Assembly: GCA_903886165.1 (NCBI GenBank)
Contig: CAISLL010000152.1
Location: 1-5,384 of the forward strand
Length of the DNA: 5,384 nt
Source: an uncultured beta proteobacterium
GTDB lineage: Bacteria > Pseudomonadota > Gammaproteobacteria > Burkholderiales > Burkholderiaceae_C
Direction: 5' to 3'
A program made the position numbers and the translations under genes. The notes beneath the pieces are model-generated. The model ran no database searches and was not told the origin of the DNA. It saw nothing but the letters and a program-made list of their open reading frames with translations. Positions 1-5,384 of the stretch are shown in pieces. Numbering within the stretch: position 1 is the stretch's first letter; each line of letters begins with the position of its first letter.

Positions 1-377
1 CGCCCCAAGGTGGCGACGTTCTGCGGTTGAAACCTCTCGTAAAACGGGCTGACTGGCCGCAGGCTGGTGTTGATCAAAACCTGCCGCGAAATTTCTGCGG
101 GGTAAGCCTGTGCCCAGGCCATCGACACCATCGCCCCCATGGACAGTGCCAGCACACAGTAGGGTGGTTTGAAGCCCCGGTCGGCCAGTTGGGTCCGCGC
201 GTGCTGCATCATGGCTGGCACCGTCCACGGGCTGGCCTGATGGTGCCACACGCCGCTGCCGGGAAAGTCCAGTGGCAACACCACATCGTCAGGGTACGTC
301 TGTTGACACAGCGGTAAAAAGTCGCCCCAGTGCCCGCTTTCACGTGTCAGACCGCGCAGCAAAATCCAGGTGGCCAT
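1..377 (-). CDS. alpha/beta-fold hydrolase, N-terminal part (C-terminus beyond window edge)
   Basis: This reading frame begins at an ATG (377-375) and stays open to the left edge, giving 125 complete codons. The translation starts MATWILLRGLTRESGHW and contains VLALSMGAMV around residues 75-84. The latter is a strand-turn-helix nucleophile elbow of the form A-x-S-x-G with Ser79 as the likely nucleophile; the usual first Gly is Ala. LLRGLTRE near residues 6-13 sits where the oxyanion-hole HG motif lies in this superfamily, here with RG, and LDFPGSG (36-42) fits the loop after strand 4. The catalytic Asp and His would lie beyond the edge and cannot be checked. The start is 6 bases after the stop of the M14 peptidase gene, so the two are probably co-transcribed and translationally coupled; no strong Shine-Dalgarno is visible. 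The fold assignment is fairly safe. The substrate is unknown, with an esterase, thioesterase or lactonase-like activity possible. Confidence 0.8.
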   Translation of the reverse strand, partial: MATWILLRGLTRESGHWGDFLPLCQQTYPDDVVLPLDFPGSGVWHHQASPWTVPAMMQHARTQLADRGFKPPYCVLALSMGAMVSMAWAQAYPAEISRQVLINTSLRPVSPFYERFQPQNVATLG

Positions 378-383
378 GGTGCG

Positions 384-1397
384 TCAGTACCAGTCCAGCA
401 GCGCCTGCGCGTGCAGTGATGCCCGCTGGTCGCCGCCGGGCAACCACAGGCGGTGGCCGCTGGCCGCCCGTGACAAAAAGTCCAGCAGTGACTGGTGCTG
501 GCGCAACACGCGTTGCTGCCGGTGCTCGATCAGCGGGTTGAAGATGCCGTGGCGTGAAAACAGTTGGCGCGGGTTTTTCTTCACCCACAGCCATGAGCCC
601 ATTTCCAGCGTCAGCGGCAAGAAAATCCGCTTCGGGCTGGCCAGCGACTGCAGGTACAAGTGGTCCCACAGGTCGCCATGCGCCAGGTACTGCAGGCTCT
701 GCGGCTCTACCACGTAGCGGTGGTAGCTTTGCGACTGGACAAAAATATTCTTCAGGGCCTGCAATTCAGCCAGGTGAGCCATGGGTTCGCGCTTGTGGGC
801 AAACGGAAACCAGAGTCGGTCGCGCGTGCCAAAGCCGGAGTGGCAATCCACACACAGGCTGAAGGCGCGCGGAAAGAAATCGCGCTCGACGACTTCGCAG
901 ATGGCCTGATTTTCAATTTCCATGGGCGCGTTCTTGACACCCCGGTACCACGGCAAACGGGCGCTGTAACGTTGGCCACCCACCAGAAACGGTACCGGCT
1001 CTTGCGCCTGCACCGGCGCGTTGCGCATCAGGTCGACGCCATGCGGGTTGGCGCGTGTGCCCAATGCCATGCCACCGGGGTTGACGATCGGCATGAACAC
1101 CAGCCGCAGCGAGTCAAGTTGCTGGTGCAACGTGCTGTCCCACTGCAGGCGCATCACCAGGCTTTGCAGGTAGGCAATGACCACTTCAGCACCGATGCGC
1201 TCCAGTCCGTGGACACCGCCAAAATAACCCACGATGGGCACGCCCGGGTCGGGGTTGCCCAGGGAGATGACGTACACCGGCAACTGCTGGCAATTCGGCA
1301 TGGCGACATGGCGCACCACGCGCACGTCGAGCTTGTCGGCACCGAGTTCAAGGATGCGCTCCAGCGCGGAGAGTTCAGGCAGTTGGGTGCGCGTCAC
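384..1397 (-). CDS. M14-family zinc carboxypeptidase
   Basis: A 337-residue protein with the hallmarks of the M14 (carboxypeptidase A-like) metallopeptidases. GGVHGLERIGAE gives the HxxE zinc pair (His63, Glu66). VNPGG (105-109) and DLMRN (122-126, Arg125) match the substrate-carboxylate region, usually DLNRN. VDCHSGFG supplies the third zinc ligand His186, and LTLEMGSW supplies the catalytic Glu265. The family removes C-terminal residues from peptides, or cleaves amide bonds in peptidoglycan or amidated substrates; which applies here cannot be read from sequence. I see no signal peptide, so it is probably cytoplasmic. The start codon is GTG (1397-1395); an in-frame TGA lies one codon upstream and the first internal Met is at residue 33, so GTG is effectively forced. 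The gene follows the DUF6279 lipoprotein after a 164-base gap and is followed 6 bases later by an alpha/beta hydrolase. All key residues are present, so it is likely active. Confidence 0.88.
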   Translation of the reverse strand: MTRTQLPELSALERILELGADKLDVRVVRHVAMPNCQQLPVYVISLGNPDPGVPIVGYFGGVHGLERIGAEVVIAYLQSLVMRLQWDSTLHQQLDSLRLVFMPIVNPGGMALGTRANPHGVDLMRNAPVQAQEPVPFLVGGQRYSARLPWYRGVKNAPMEIENQAICEVVERDFFPRAFSLCVDCHSGFGTRDRLWFPFAHKREPMAHLAELQALKNIFVQSQSYHRYVVEPQSLQYLAHGDLWDHLYLQSLASPKRIFLPLTLEMGSWLWVKKNPRQLFSRHGIFNPLIEHRQQRVLRQHQSLLDFLSRAASGHRLWLPGGDQRASLHAQALLDWY

Positions 1398-1484
1398 GAA
1401 TCACCGATCTAAAGGCATGTTGAATCCCGATTGGGGGAGCTTACTATGCGCCGGGCCCTCAAATTAACCCCCGTGAGGTACCAG

Positions 1485-1523
1485 ACTCAAGCGTCCGGGT
1501 TAGACATCAAAGGGTCACGGACA
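1485..1523. repeat. 39-bp intergenic repeat, copy A
   Basis: Copy A begins ACTCAAG and contains GACATCAAA (1503-1511) followed by GTCACG. It aligns without gaps to 2662-2700 with 31 of 39 identical bases. It lies in the gap between the M14 peptidase start (1397) and the lipoprotein stop (1562). Its Pho-box match is weaker than in copy B (GACAT and GTCAC kept, CTGTCAC changed to GGGTCAC), and no plus-strand gene follows it. Confidence 0.5.
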
Positions 1524-1530
1524 GGTGTTA

Positions 1531-1557
1531 CAGGCGGCCAGCGCGAAGGCACGCCTG
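1531..1557 (-). terminator. stem-loop just downstream of the lipoprotein gene
   Basis: On the plus strand, CAGGCG (1531-1536) and CGCCTG (1552-1557) can form a 6-bp stem, extended by GCC/GGC (1537-1539 and 1548-1550) with one bulged base and an 8-base loop. It begins 4 bases after the lipoprotein stop when read on the minus strand. There is no T-run, so terminator function is only suggested by position. Confidence 0.3.
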
Positions 1558-1561
1558 CGAA

Positions 1562-2452
1562 TCAGCGCTGCGCCTGCAGTTCTTGCGCGTCGCGCTCGTA
1601 GGCCGCCAGGCGGCGCACGGCGCGATCTCGCTGCTCGGGGGTGGTCATGTTGTGCACCTCGGCAAAAGTCTGGCAACTTTCCCTCAACAGCCTGTCGCTG
1701 TAGCTGCGGTAGATTGGGTTGGGTGACTGAACGAAGCGATCAAGGTGGGCGCGTAGCATGGCCGTCATGACTGCCGGTTCGGGCCTGGTCGGGGCGCTGT
1801 TGGCCAGGCGCAGGATCTGCAACAGGTCTTGCTGGCGTCGCAGTCGCTCGCCGTACATCTGTTGCGGATCAAACGCTGAGGCTGTCAACCTGGTGCGCCA
1901 TGCAAGCCGCTGGCGCGCATCAAGCGGGCCGTAAAACTGTTCGCTGCGCTCCACACTATTTTTGAAACGTCTCTCAAGGCGATCAGCCGCGCTGCCATCG
2001 AGCCAGTCCTCGCGCCACTGGGTATTGGTCTTGTCGAACTTGCGCTCGATGTGCGAGATCTGGTCTGGCCCCAGGCTCATTGCCAGCGCCACCATGGCGG
2101 GTTCGGCCTGAACACTCAGAACCAGCAGTCGCTCACGCACCTGATCGACCAGGGCGCAGACTGGCTCTGCCGCCAGGTCGGTGCCTGCCAGGCGCTGGGT
2201 TTTTTGCAGCAGGCTGATGATTTTTGGCAGTTCTTCGGTGCGATGCCAGTGCAGCAATCGGTCCAGTTCGCCACGTACGCTCAAGGTCTGGGGCTCGTTG
2301 AAGTCGACGTAGGTATCCAGCCACCAATAGCCCGCGTCGGGCAGATGGTTGTAAACCAGCCTCACTGCGCTGCAGGCTGGAAAAATGGCTATCGCCAGAA
2401 TGGTCACCAGCAGCCTGATAACCCGAGGCCACGGATGAATTGGCCACAGCAT
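1562..2452 (-). CDS. DUF6279-type lipoprotein
   Basis: The open frame extends to an ATG at 2515, with further Met codons at 2479 and 2452. I chose 2452 because it gives a normal lipoprotein signal peptide: a short arginine-containing n-region, the hydrophobic stretch VIRLLVTILAIAIF, then the lipobox FPAC with the acylated Cys at residue 27. No start has a convincing Shine-Dalgarno, so 2479 or 2515 remain possible (317 residues from 2515). After the Cys, the segment SAVRLVYNHLPDAGYWWLDTYVDF resembles the conserved N-terminus of DUF6279 family lipoproteins of Beta- and Gammaproteobacteria, as I recall them. The rest is strongly helical and charged (for example LERRFKNSVERSEQFYG and PEQRDRAVRRLAAYERDAQELQ near the end), with no enzymatic motif visible. 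It is probably anchored to a membrane facing the periplasm. Function is unknown. It lies upstream of the M14 peptidase on the same strand, with a gap large enough for a separate promoter. Confidence 0.78.
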   Translation of the reverse strand: MLWPIHPWPRVIRLLVTILAIAIFPACSAVRLVYNHLPDAGYWWLDTYVDFNEPQTLSVRGELDRLLHWHRTEELPKIISLLQKTQRLAGTDLAAEPVCALVDQVRERLLVLSVQAEPAMVALAMSLGPDQISHIERKFDKTNTQWREDWLDGSAADRLERRFKNSVERSEQFYGPLDARQRLAWRTRLTASAFDPQQMYGERLRRQQDLLQILRLANSAPTRPEPAVMTAMLRAHLDRFVQSPNPIYRSYSDRLLRESCQTFAEVHNMTTPEQRDRAVRRLAAYERDAQELQAQR

Positions 2453-2656
2453 TTTTTGAGATTTGAAGGTTTCGGACATGAACAAGAAAAACGCTGTAGT
2501 GGAGGTGATGGTCATGGCCCGGCCAAGGGCCTGCGCATGGGGTGCAAATGGTTCAAAGTGTGGCAGCTTTTGGCCGCACGTGCCTTGGCGCCAGTTGTAG
2601 GATTGCCAACGCCATCATCGACGCCGGCGCAGTGATTCACCCCATGACCCGCATTG

Positions 2657-2674
2657 CAGGCACTCAAGTGCCTG
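2657..2674. repeat. perfect inverted repeat (8-bp arms)
   Basis: CAGGCACT-CA-AGTGCCTG, with 8-bp arms and a 2-base centre, directly left of the Pho-box-like site. As RNA it would form a 7-bp stem with a TCAA loop. It could be an operator or a weak terminator; the following GTTTGG is not a real T-run. Copy A of the 39-bp repeat has only a partly preserved version of this fold (CCAGAC and GTCCGG around TCAAGC). Confidence 0.4.
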
Positions 2675-2700
2675 GTTTGGACATCAAACTGTCACGAACA
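2662..2700. repeat. 39-bp intergenic repeat, copy B
   Basis: Copy B has ACTCAAG at 2662-2668, GACATCAAA at 2680-2688 and GTCACG at 2691-2696, in the same spacing as copy A. It overlaps the Pho-box-like site and the right arm of a palindrome. It lies between the lipoprotein and the small ORF, so both copies sit upstream of a minus-strand gene. Whether it is a regulatory module, a decayed coding fragment or a small dispersed repeat cannot be decided from two copies. Confidence 0.5.
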
Positions 2701-2711
2701 TGCCGTACCTT
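2678..2711 (+). promoter_or_regulatory. possible Pho-box-type promoter for small ORF and pyruvate-kinase-like gene
   Basis: The 18 bases at 2678-2695 read TGGACAT-CAAA-CTGTCAC. Compared with the PhoB box (two CTGTCAT-like 7-mers separated by 4 AT-rich bases), the second half-site matches fully (CTGTCAC, with Y at the last position) and the first matches 4 of 7. A third 11-base-periodic unit, ATGCCGT at 2700-2706, matches 4 of 7. Ten bases after the 18-bp box comes TACCTT (2706-2711), a weak -10 element. That is the spacing known for PhoB-dependent promoters, where the box replaces the -35 element. The small ORF begins about 30 bases further on. The site also falls inside a 39-bp repeat seen elsewhere in the window, so the match may reflect another kind of element. 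Phosphate control is an inference. Confidence 0.35.
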
Positions 2712-2727
2712 TGACGGTCTTGAATAA

Positions 2728-2732
2728 CGGAG
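2728..2732 (+). promoter_or_regulatory. Shine-Dalgarno sequence of the small ORF
   Basis: CGGAG, with 8 bases between GGAG and the ATG at 2741. It decides between the two adjacent ATGs (2735 and 2741) in favour of 2741, since only 2 bases separate it from 2735. It is the clearest ribosome binding site in the window. Confidence 0.6.
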
Positions 2733-2740
2733 TCATGCAC

Positions 2741-2866
2741 ATGTTTTTCAGAATCCATTTTTTCCGTTGGCTCGCCATTCCGGCCTGTGTGATCGCGGGG
2801 GCGATGGAATTGGCGGCGCTGCAACGCAGCAAGCTGGTGAGCCGCAAGTCTGGTTTGGGTGTTTGA
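2741..2866 (+). CDS. small hydrophobic/basic protein (41 aa), coupled to the pyruvate-kinase-like gene
   Basis: A short ORF starting MFFRIHFFRWLAIPACVIAG, with a hydrophobic stretch at about residues 10-27 that includes Glu23, and a basic tail (QRSKLVSRKSGLGV). GGAG at 2729-2732 lies 8 bases before the ATG at 2741, ideal spacing; an ATG two codons earlier (2735) is too close to it. The stop (2864-2866) overlaps the GTG start of the next gene by 8 bases, or precedes its ATG at 2871 by 4, a typical translational-coupling arrangement. The protein could be a single-pass membrane peptide. IPAC at residues 13-16 resembles a lipobox, but the preceding segment is too short for me to call it a lipoprotein. 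I do not recognise a named family. The RBS, spacing and overlap argue that it is translated; function is unknown. Confidence 0.6.
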   Translation: MFFRIHFFRWLAIPACVIAGAMELAALQRSKLVSRKSGLGV

Positions 2867-4808
2867 CGCCATGGTTGAAGCCGCAACGCCCCATGCACCG
2901 ATTGCTTTGGACACAGCCGCTGCTGAGTTTTTGCCGGAGGCAACCGCATTGTGGGATGAAGCTGTGTGCGGCGCACTCATGGCGCAGATTTGGGCGCTGC
3001 GCACAACGCTGCTGGCGCGCGAAGCAGGCATGCAGCCAGCGCTGGATCAGGTGTTGCCCGCGCACCGGGACAGCGCGCGCAACCTGATTCACTATCTGGG
3101 CCTGCGCGCGGTGGAGTTGCGCGCATTGCAGGAGCAACTGGCATGGTTGGGTTTGTCGTCTTTGGGTCGCGCCGAGTCGCATGTGCTGGCCAGTCTGGAC
3201 AAGGTGCTGGGGCTTTTGCACAAGCTGACCGGACAGGCCTGGCAAGACCACTCGCTGGAGGAACCACTGGGGCGTGTCAGCAGCCGAGCCTTGCTTGCGC
3301 ACAACACCCATGAGTTGTTGGGTGATGTGCCCCAAGGCCGTGCCGTGCGCATCATGGTCACCTTGCCAAGCGAGGCGGCTGCCGATGAGTGTGTGGCGCG
3401 TGACCTGGTGGCCGCCGGCATGGACATTGCCCGCATCAATTGCGCCCACGACGGCCCGGCCCAGTGGTTGCAGATGGCCAAACACGTGCGCAAGGCGGCC
3501 AAGGCGGCCCGGCGAAACGTCAAGATTTTGATGGACCTGGGCGGACCAAAAATTCGCACGGGCGACATCGCGCCCGGCCCGGCGGTGCTCAAGCTCAGGC
3601 CGAGCAAAGACGTGTACGGGTTTGTCTACCGTCCGGCACGTCTGGGTTTGCAGGCCATGGGCCGACATGACCCCATGCAAGAGGTGGACGCCTGCATCGG
3701 CGTCTGGGAAGACTGGCTGAAACGGCTCAAGGTTGGCGCCAGCATTGAATTCACCGATGCACGCGGTGCCAAGCGCCATTTGCTGGTGACCCATTGCGGG
3801 CCTGAGGGCGCAGTGGCGGAAAGTTTGCGCACCTGTTACTTCACGCCTGAGACGGTGCTGCATCTGGTGCACCCGAACCACAAGAAAAAACACTCCAGCC
3901 TGGTGTGCCACATTGAGCACCAGCAAGGCGCCTTGCACCTGAAACCGGGCGACTGGCTACATTTGACCCGCGATGGGCTGGATCACCTGGTCAACCACGA
4001 TGACATTGAGGGTGATCCCTTGTTGGCCGCACTGCGTGTGCCATGCACCTTGCCGCAGGTGATTGAACAAGTGAAAGTCGGGGAACGCATCTGGTTCGAT
4101 GACGGCCGCATTGGTGGCGTGATCCGCCGTATTGCCGGGCAGGGTGTCGAGGTGGAAATCACCCAGGCTCGTGACAGCGGCGAAAAGCTGGTGGCCGACA
4201 AAGGCATCAATTTGCCGGACAGCCAGCTGGATCTGCCGGCGCTGACTGACAAGGACATGGCCGACCTGAACACCGTTGCCAAGGTCGCGGACATGGTGGG
4301 TTTGTCGTTTGTGCAGAAGCCCGAAGACGTAGCAATGCTGCGCGCACACCTGCACCGCCTGAAACGTGATGACATGGGGCTGGTGCTGAAAATTGAAACG
4401 CTGCAAGGTTTTGAAAATCTGCCAGAACTGATGCTAGCCGCCATGGCAGCAGGTTCTGCCGGCATCATGATCGCGCGGGGTGACCTGGCGGTGGAATGTG
4501 GCTTTGAGCGCATGGCCGAGGTGCAGGAAGAAATTCTGTGTTGTGCGGAGGCCGCACACATGCCGGTCATCTGGGCCACCCAGGTGCTGGAATCGTTGGC
4601 CAAGACCGGCTTGCCCTCACGCGCCGAAATCTCGGACGCCGCCTTGAGTGTGCGTGCCGAGTGCGTCATGCTCAACAAGGGGCCCTTCATCACCGATGCC
4701 ATCCGCACCTTGGATGACATCCTGAACCGAATGGCGGGGCATCAAGCCAAAAAACAGCCTTTGTTGCGGGCGCTGCGCGCTTGGCGCGGCAGCCACCCGG
4801 CCACTTAA
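2859..4808 (+). CDS. divergent pyruvate kinase family protein
   Basis: A 649-residue protein, numbered from the GTG at 2859; ATG at 2871 (residue 5) is an equally good start. Residues 1-160 are a helical region absent from ordinary pyruvate kinases, including GLSSLGRAESHVLASLDKVL (98-117). The kinase barrel follows: VRIMVTLP (163-170), ARINCAHD (191-198; the family usually has R-x-NFSHG), MDLGGPKIRTG (225-235), then a B-domain region to about 448, roughly double the usual 100 residues. Next come KGINLP (448-453), LPALTDKD, LKIET with Lys511 and Glu513, ARGDLAVE with metal ligand Asp542, and WATQVLE with Thr574. MLNKGP (604-609) replaces the usual MLSGET, and the chain ends about 40 residues later, so the C-terminal allosteric domain is missing. 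The catalytic Arg, Lys, Glu, Asp and Thr are retained, so PEP/pyruvate phosphotransfer is plausible but not certain. A similar MLNKG-type branch exists in plants, as I recall. The gene is coupled to the small ORF upstream and converges with gpmI. Confidence 0.85.
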   Translation: MFDAMVEAATPHAPIALDTAAAEFLPEATALWDEAVCGALMAQIWALRTTLLAREAGMQPALDQVLPAHRDSARNLIHYLGLRAVELRALQEQLAWLGLSSLGRAESHVLASLDKVLGLLHKLTGQAWQDHSLEEPLGRVSSRALLAHNTHELLGDVPQGRAVRIMVTLPSEAAADECVARDLVAAGMDIARINCAHDGPAQWLQMAKHVRKAAKAARRNVKILMDLGGPKIRTGDIAPGPAVLKLRPSKDVYGFVYRPARLGLQAMGRHDPMQEVDACIGVWEDWLKRLKVGASIEFTDARGAKRHLLVTHCGPEGAVAESLRTCYFTPETVLHLVHPNHKKKHSSLVCHIEHQQGALHLKPGDWLHLTRDGLDHLVNHDDIEGDPLLAALRVPCTLPQVIEQVKVGERIWFDDGRIGGVIRRIAGQGVEVEITQARDSGEKLVADKGINLPDSQLDLPALTDKDMADLNTVAKVADMVGLSFVQKPEDVAMLRAHLHRLKRDDMGLVLKIETLQGFENLPELMLAAMAAGSAGIMIARGDLAVECGFERMAEVQEEILCCAEAAHMPVIWATQVLESLAKTGLPSRAEISDAALSVRAECVMLNKGPFITDAIRTLDDILNRMAGHQAKKQPLLRALRAWRGSHPAT

Positions 4809-4816
4809 GCCGCTGA

Positions 4817-4840
4817 AACGATCCGGGTGGCCGGATCGTT
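4817..4840. terminator. hairpin between convergent genes, possible bidirectional terminator
   Basis: AACGATCCGG (4817-4826), a 4-base loop GTGG, then CCGGATCGTT (4831-4840): a perfect 10-bp stem. It lies 9 bases after the pyruvate-kinase-like stop and 28 bases beyond the gpmI stop, as expected for a structure ending transcripts from both sides. Neither side has a proper T-run, so it is not a textbook Rho-independent terminator; it could instead stabilise 3' ends or assist Rho. Confidence 0.55.
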
Positions 4841-4867
4841 CGGCTGGGACTGGATGAACTGGCCGGC

Positions 4868-5384
4868 TTACTTCACCACCAGCAGACTCCCATCCCACTT
4901 GGCGTGTTTTTCCAGCCCCACCAGGTTGGCCACTGTGGCGGCGATGTTGGACAGGCCGGCCCCACTGGTCCGGGCCAGCCCCAGCTTGCCACCGGTGACT
5001 TTGTCGAACAGGATCAGCGGCACCGGGTTCAGGGTGTGGGCGGTTTTGGCCTTGTAAGAGCCATCGGCATTGAGTGACGGCTGTTTGGTTTTTTTGTCCA
5101 GCTCGTACATCTCATCGGCATTGCCATGGTCGGCGGTGATCAGGGCCACACCACCCGCCGCCGCAATGGCCGGCAGTAGCCGTGCCAGCGCCAGGTCAAC
5201 CGCTTCCACGGCCATGGTGGCAGCGCGGAAGTTGCCGGTGTGCCCCACCATGTCACCGTTGGCAAAGTTGCAGCGCAGCAGTTTGTAGTTGCCACTTTGC
5301 ACGGCGGCGATCATGGCGTCGGTGATCTCGGCGGCCTTCATCCATGGGCGCTGCTCAAAAGGCACCACGTCGCTGGGCACTTCC
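4868..5384 (-). CDS. gpmI: 2,3-bisphosphoglycerate-independent phosphoglycerate mutase, C-terminal part
   Basis: This frame is open from the right edge to a TAA at 4870-4868, giving 171 visible residues of the C-terminal (phosphatase-domain) part; the start lies outside the window. The protein interconverts 3-phosphoglycerate and 2-phosphoglycerate in glycolysis/gluconeogenesis through a phosphoserine intermediate, using two Mn ions, in the cytoplasm. FANGDMVGHTGN holds the Asp and His ligands of the DxxxH site (Asp403/His407 in the Bacillus enzyme), ITADHGN holds the adjacent Asp-His pair (444/445), and AHTLNPVP holds the last His (462). Between ADHGN and AHT there is a longer lysine-rich insert (YELDKKTKQPSLNADGSYKA) than in the E. 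coli-type enzyme, where the two histidines are about 17 apart rather than 30. With PSDVVPFEQRPWMKAAEITD upstream, this points to the longer iPGM subtype. The catalytic Ser and the phosphoglycerate-binding domain cannot be seen. A GTG at 5380 is internal, not the start. Confidence 0.92.
   Translation of the reverse strand, partial: EVPSDVVPFEQRPWMKAAEITDAMIAAVQSGNYKLLRCNFANGDMVGHTGNFRAATMAVEAVDLALARLLPAIAAAGGVALITADHGNADEMYELDKKTKQPSLNADGSYKAKTAHTLNPVPLILFDKVTGGKLGLARTSGAGLSNIAATVANLVGLEKHAKWDGSLLVVK

Noticed and set aside
660..1412. Plus-strand ORF of 250 codons opposite the M14 peptidase
   Set aside because: Composition is shadow-like (many His, Gln and Arg), and the minus strand carries the zinc and catalytic motifs.
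1501..1534. Copy A of the repeat as a second Pho promoter (TAGACAT-CAAA-GGGTCAC with TACAGG 10 bases on)
   Set aside because: Half-site matches are weak and no plus-strand gene follows; the minus-strand orientation gives no convincing box.
2051..2635. Plus-strand ORF of 194 codons opposite the lipoprotein
   Set aside because: No motif or ribosome binding site was seen, and the opposite strand encodes a protein with signal peptide and lipobox.
2542..2727. Plus-strand 61-codon ORF in the intergenic region
   Set aside because: No Shine-Dalgarno, no family resemblance, and it runs across the palindrome and the Pho-box-like site; kept only as a note because one frame segment resembles copy A of the repeat.
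2711..2740. TTGACG at 2711-2716 as a -35 element
   Set aside because: The matching -10 position would fall on the start codon of the small ORF and has no -10-like sequence.
2748..3938. Long minus-strand ORF (396 codons) opposite the pyruvate kinase homologue
   Set aside because: It is rich in His, Gln and Arg with no recognisable motif, and lies antisense to a gene with many conserved kinase motifs; it is a GC-rich shadow frame.
5378..5380. GTG as the start of the phosphoglycerate mutase
   Set aside because: The frame continues upstream to the window edge and the visible part is only the C-terminal third of the enzyme, so this GTG is an internal Val codon.

Overview
The window looks like chromosomal DNA from a GC-rich Betaproteobacterium, most likely Burkholderiales (Comamonadaceae-like). 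This is an inference from codon use, a DUF6279-type lipoprotein, the form of the phosphoglycerate mutase and the style of the other proteins. I see no mobile element, phage gene, CRISPR array, tRNA or rRNA. Coding density is high, and the two longest non-coding gaps are about 160 and 230-290 bases.

Layout: the left half (1-2515) is read on the minus strand. From upstream to downstream it holds a DUF6279-type lipoprotein, a 164-base gap, an M14-family zinc carboxypeptidase, and, only 6 bases further on, an alpha/beta hydrolase that runs off the left edge. The last two are probably one operon. The middle (about 2660-4808) is read on the plus strand. It has a possible Pho-box-type promoter, a 41-residue hydrophobic/basic small ORF with a clear Shine-Dalgarno sequence, and, directly coupled to it, a very divergent pyruvate kinase family protein of 649 residues. 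The right edge (4868-5384, minus strand) is the C-terminal part of gpmI, a cofactor-independent phosphoglycerate mutase. It converges on the pyruvate kinase gene across a 59-base gap that contains a perfect 10-bp hairpin.

How the genes relate: the right half puts two lower-glycolysis enzymes tail to tail, GpmI (3-phosphoglycerate/2-phosphoglycerate) and the pyruvate-kinase-like protein (PEP/pyruvate chemistry). The pyruvate-kinase-like protein keeps the main catalytic residues. It has an extra N-terminal region of about 160 residues, a B-domain region about twice the usual size and no C-terminal allosteric domain, and it carries MLNKGP in place of the usual MLSGET, so its real reaction is open. 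The left-half genes suggest envelope or peptide/ester hydrolysis with no obvious link to the right half.

The least explained signals are the coupled small ORF, the Pho-box-like promoter in front of it, and a 39-bp repeat (31/39 identical, ungapped) present in both intergenic regions.
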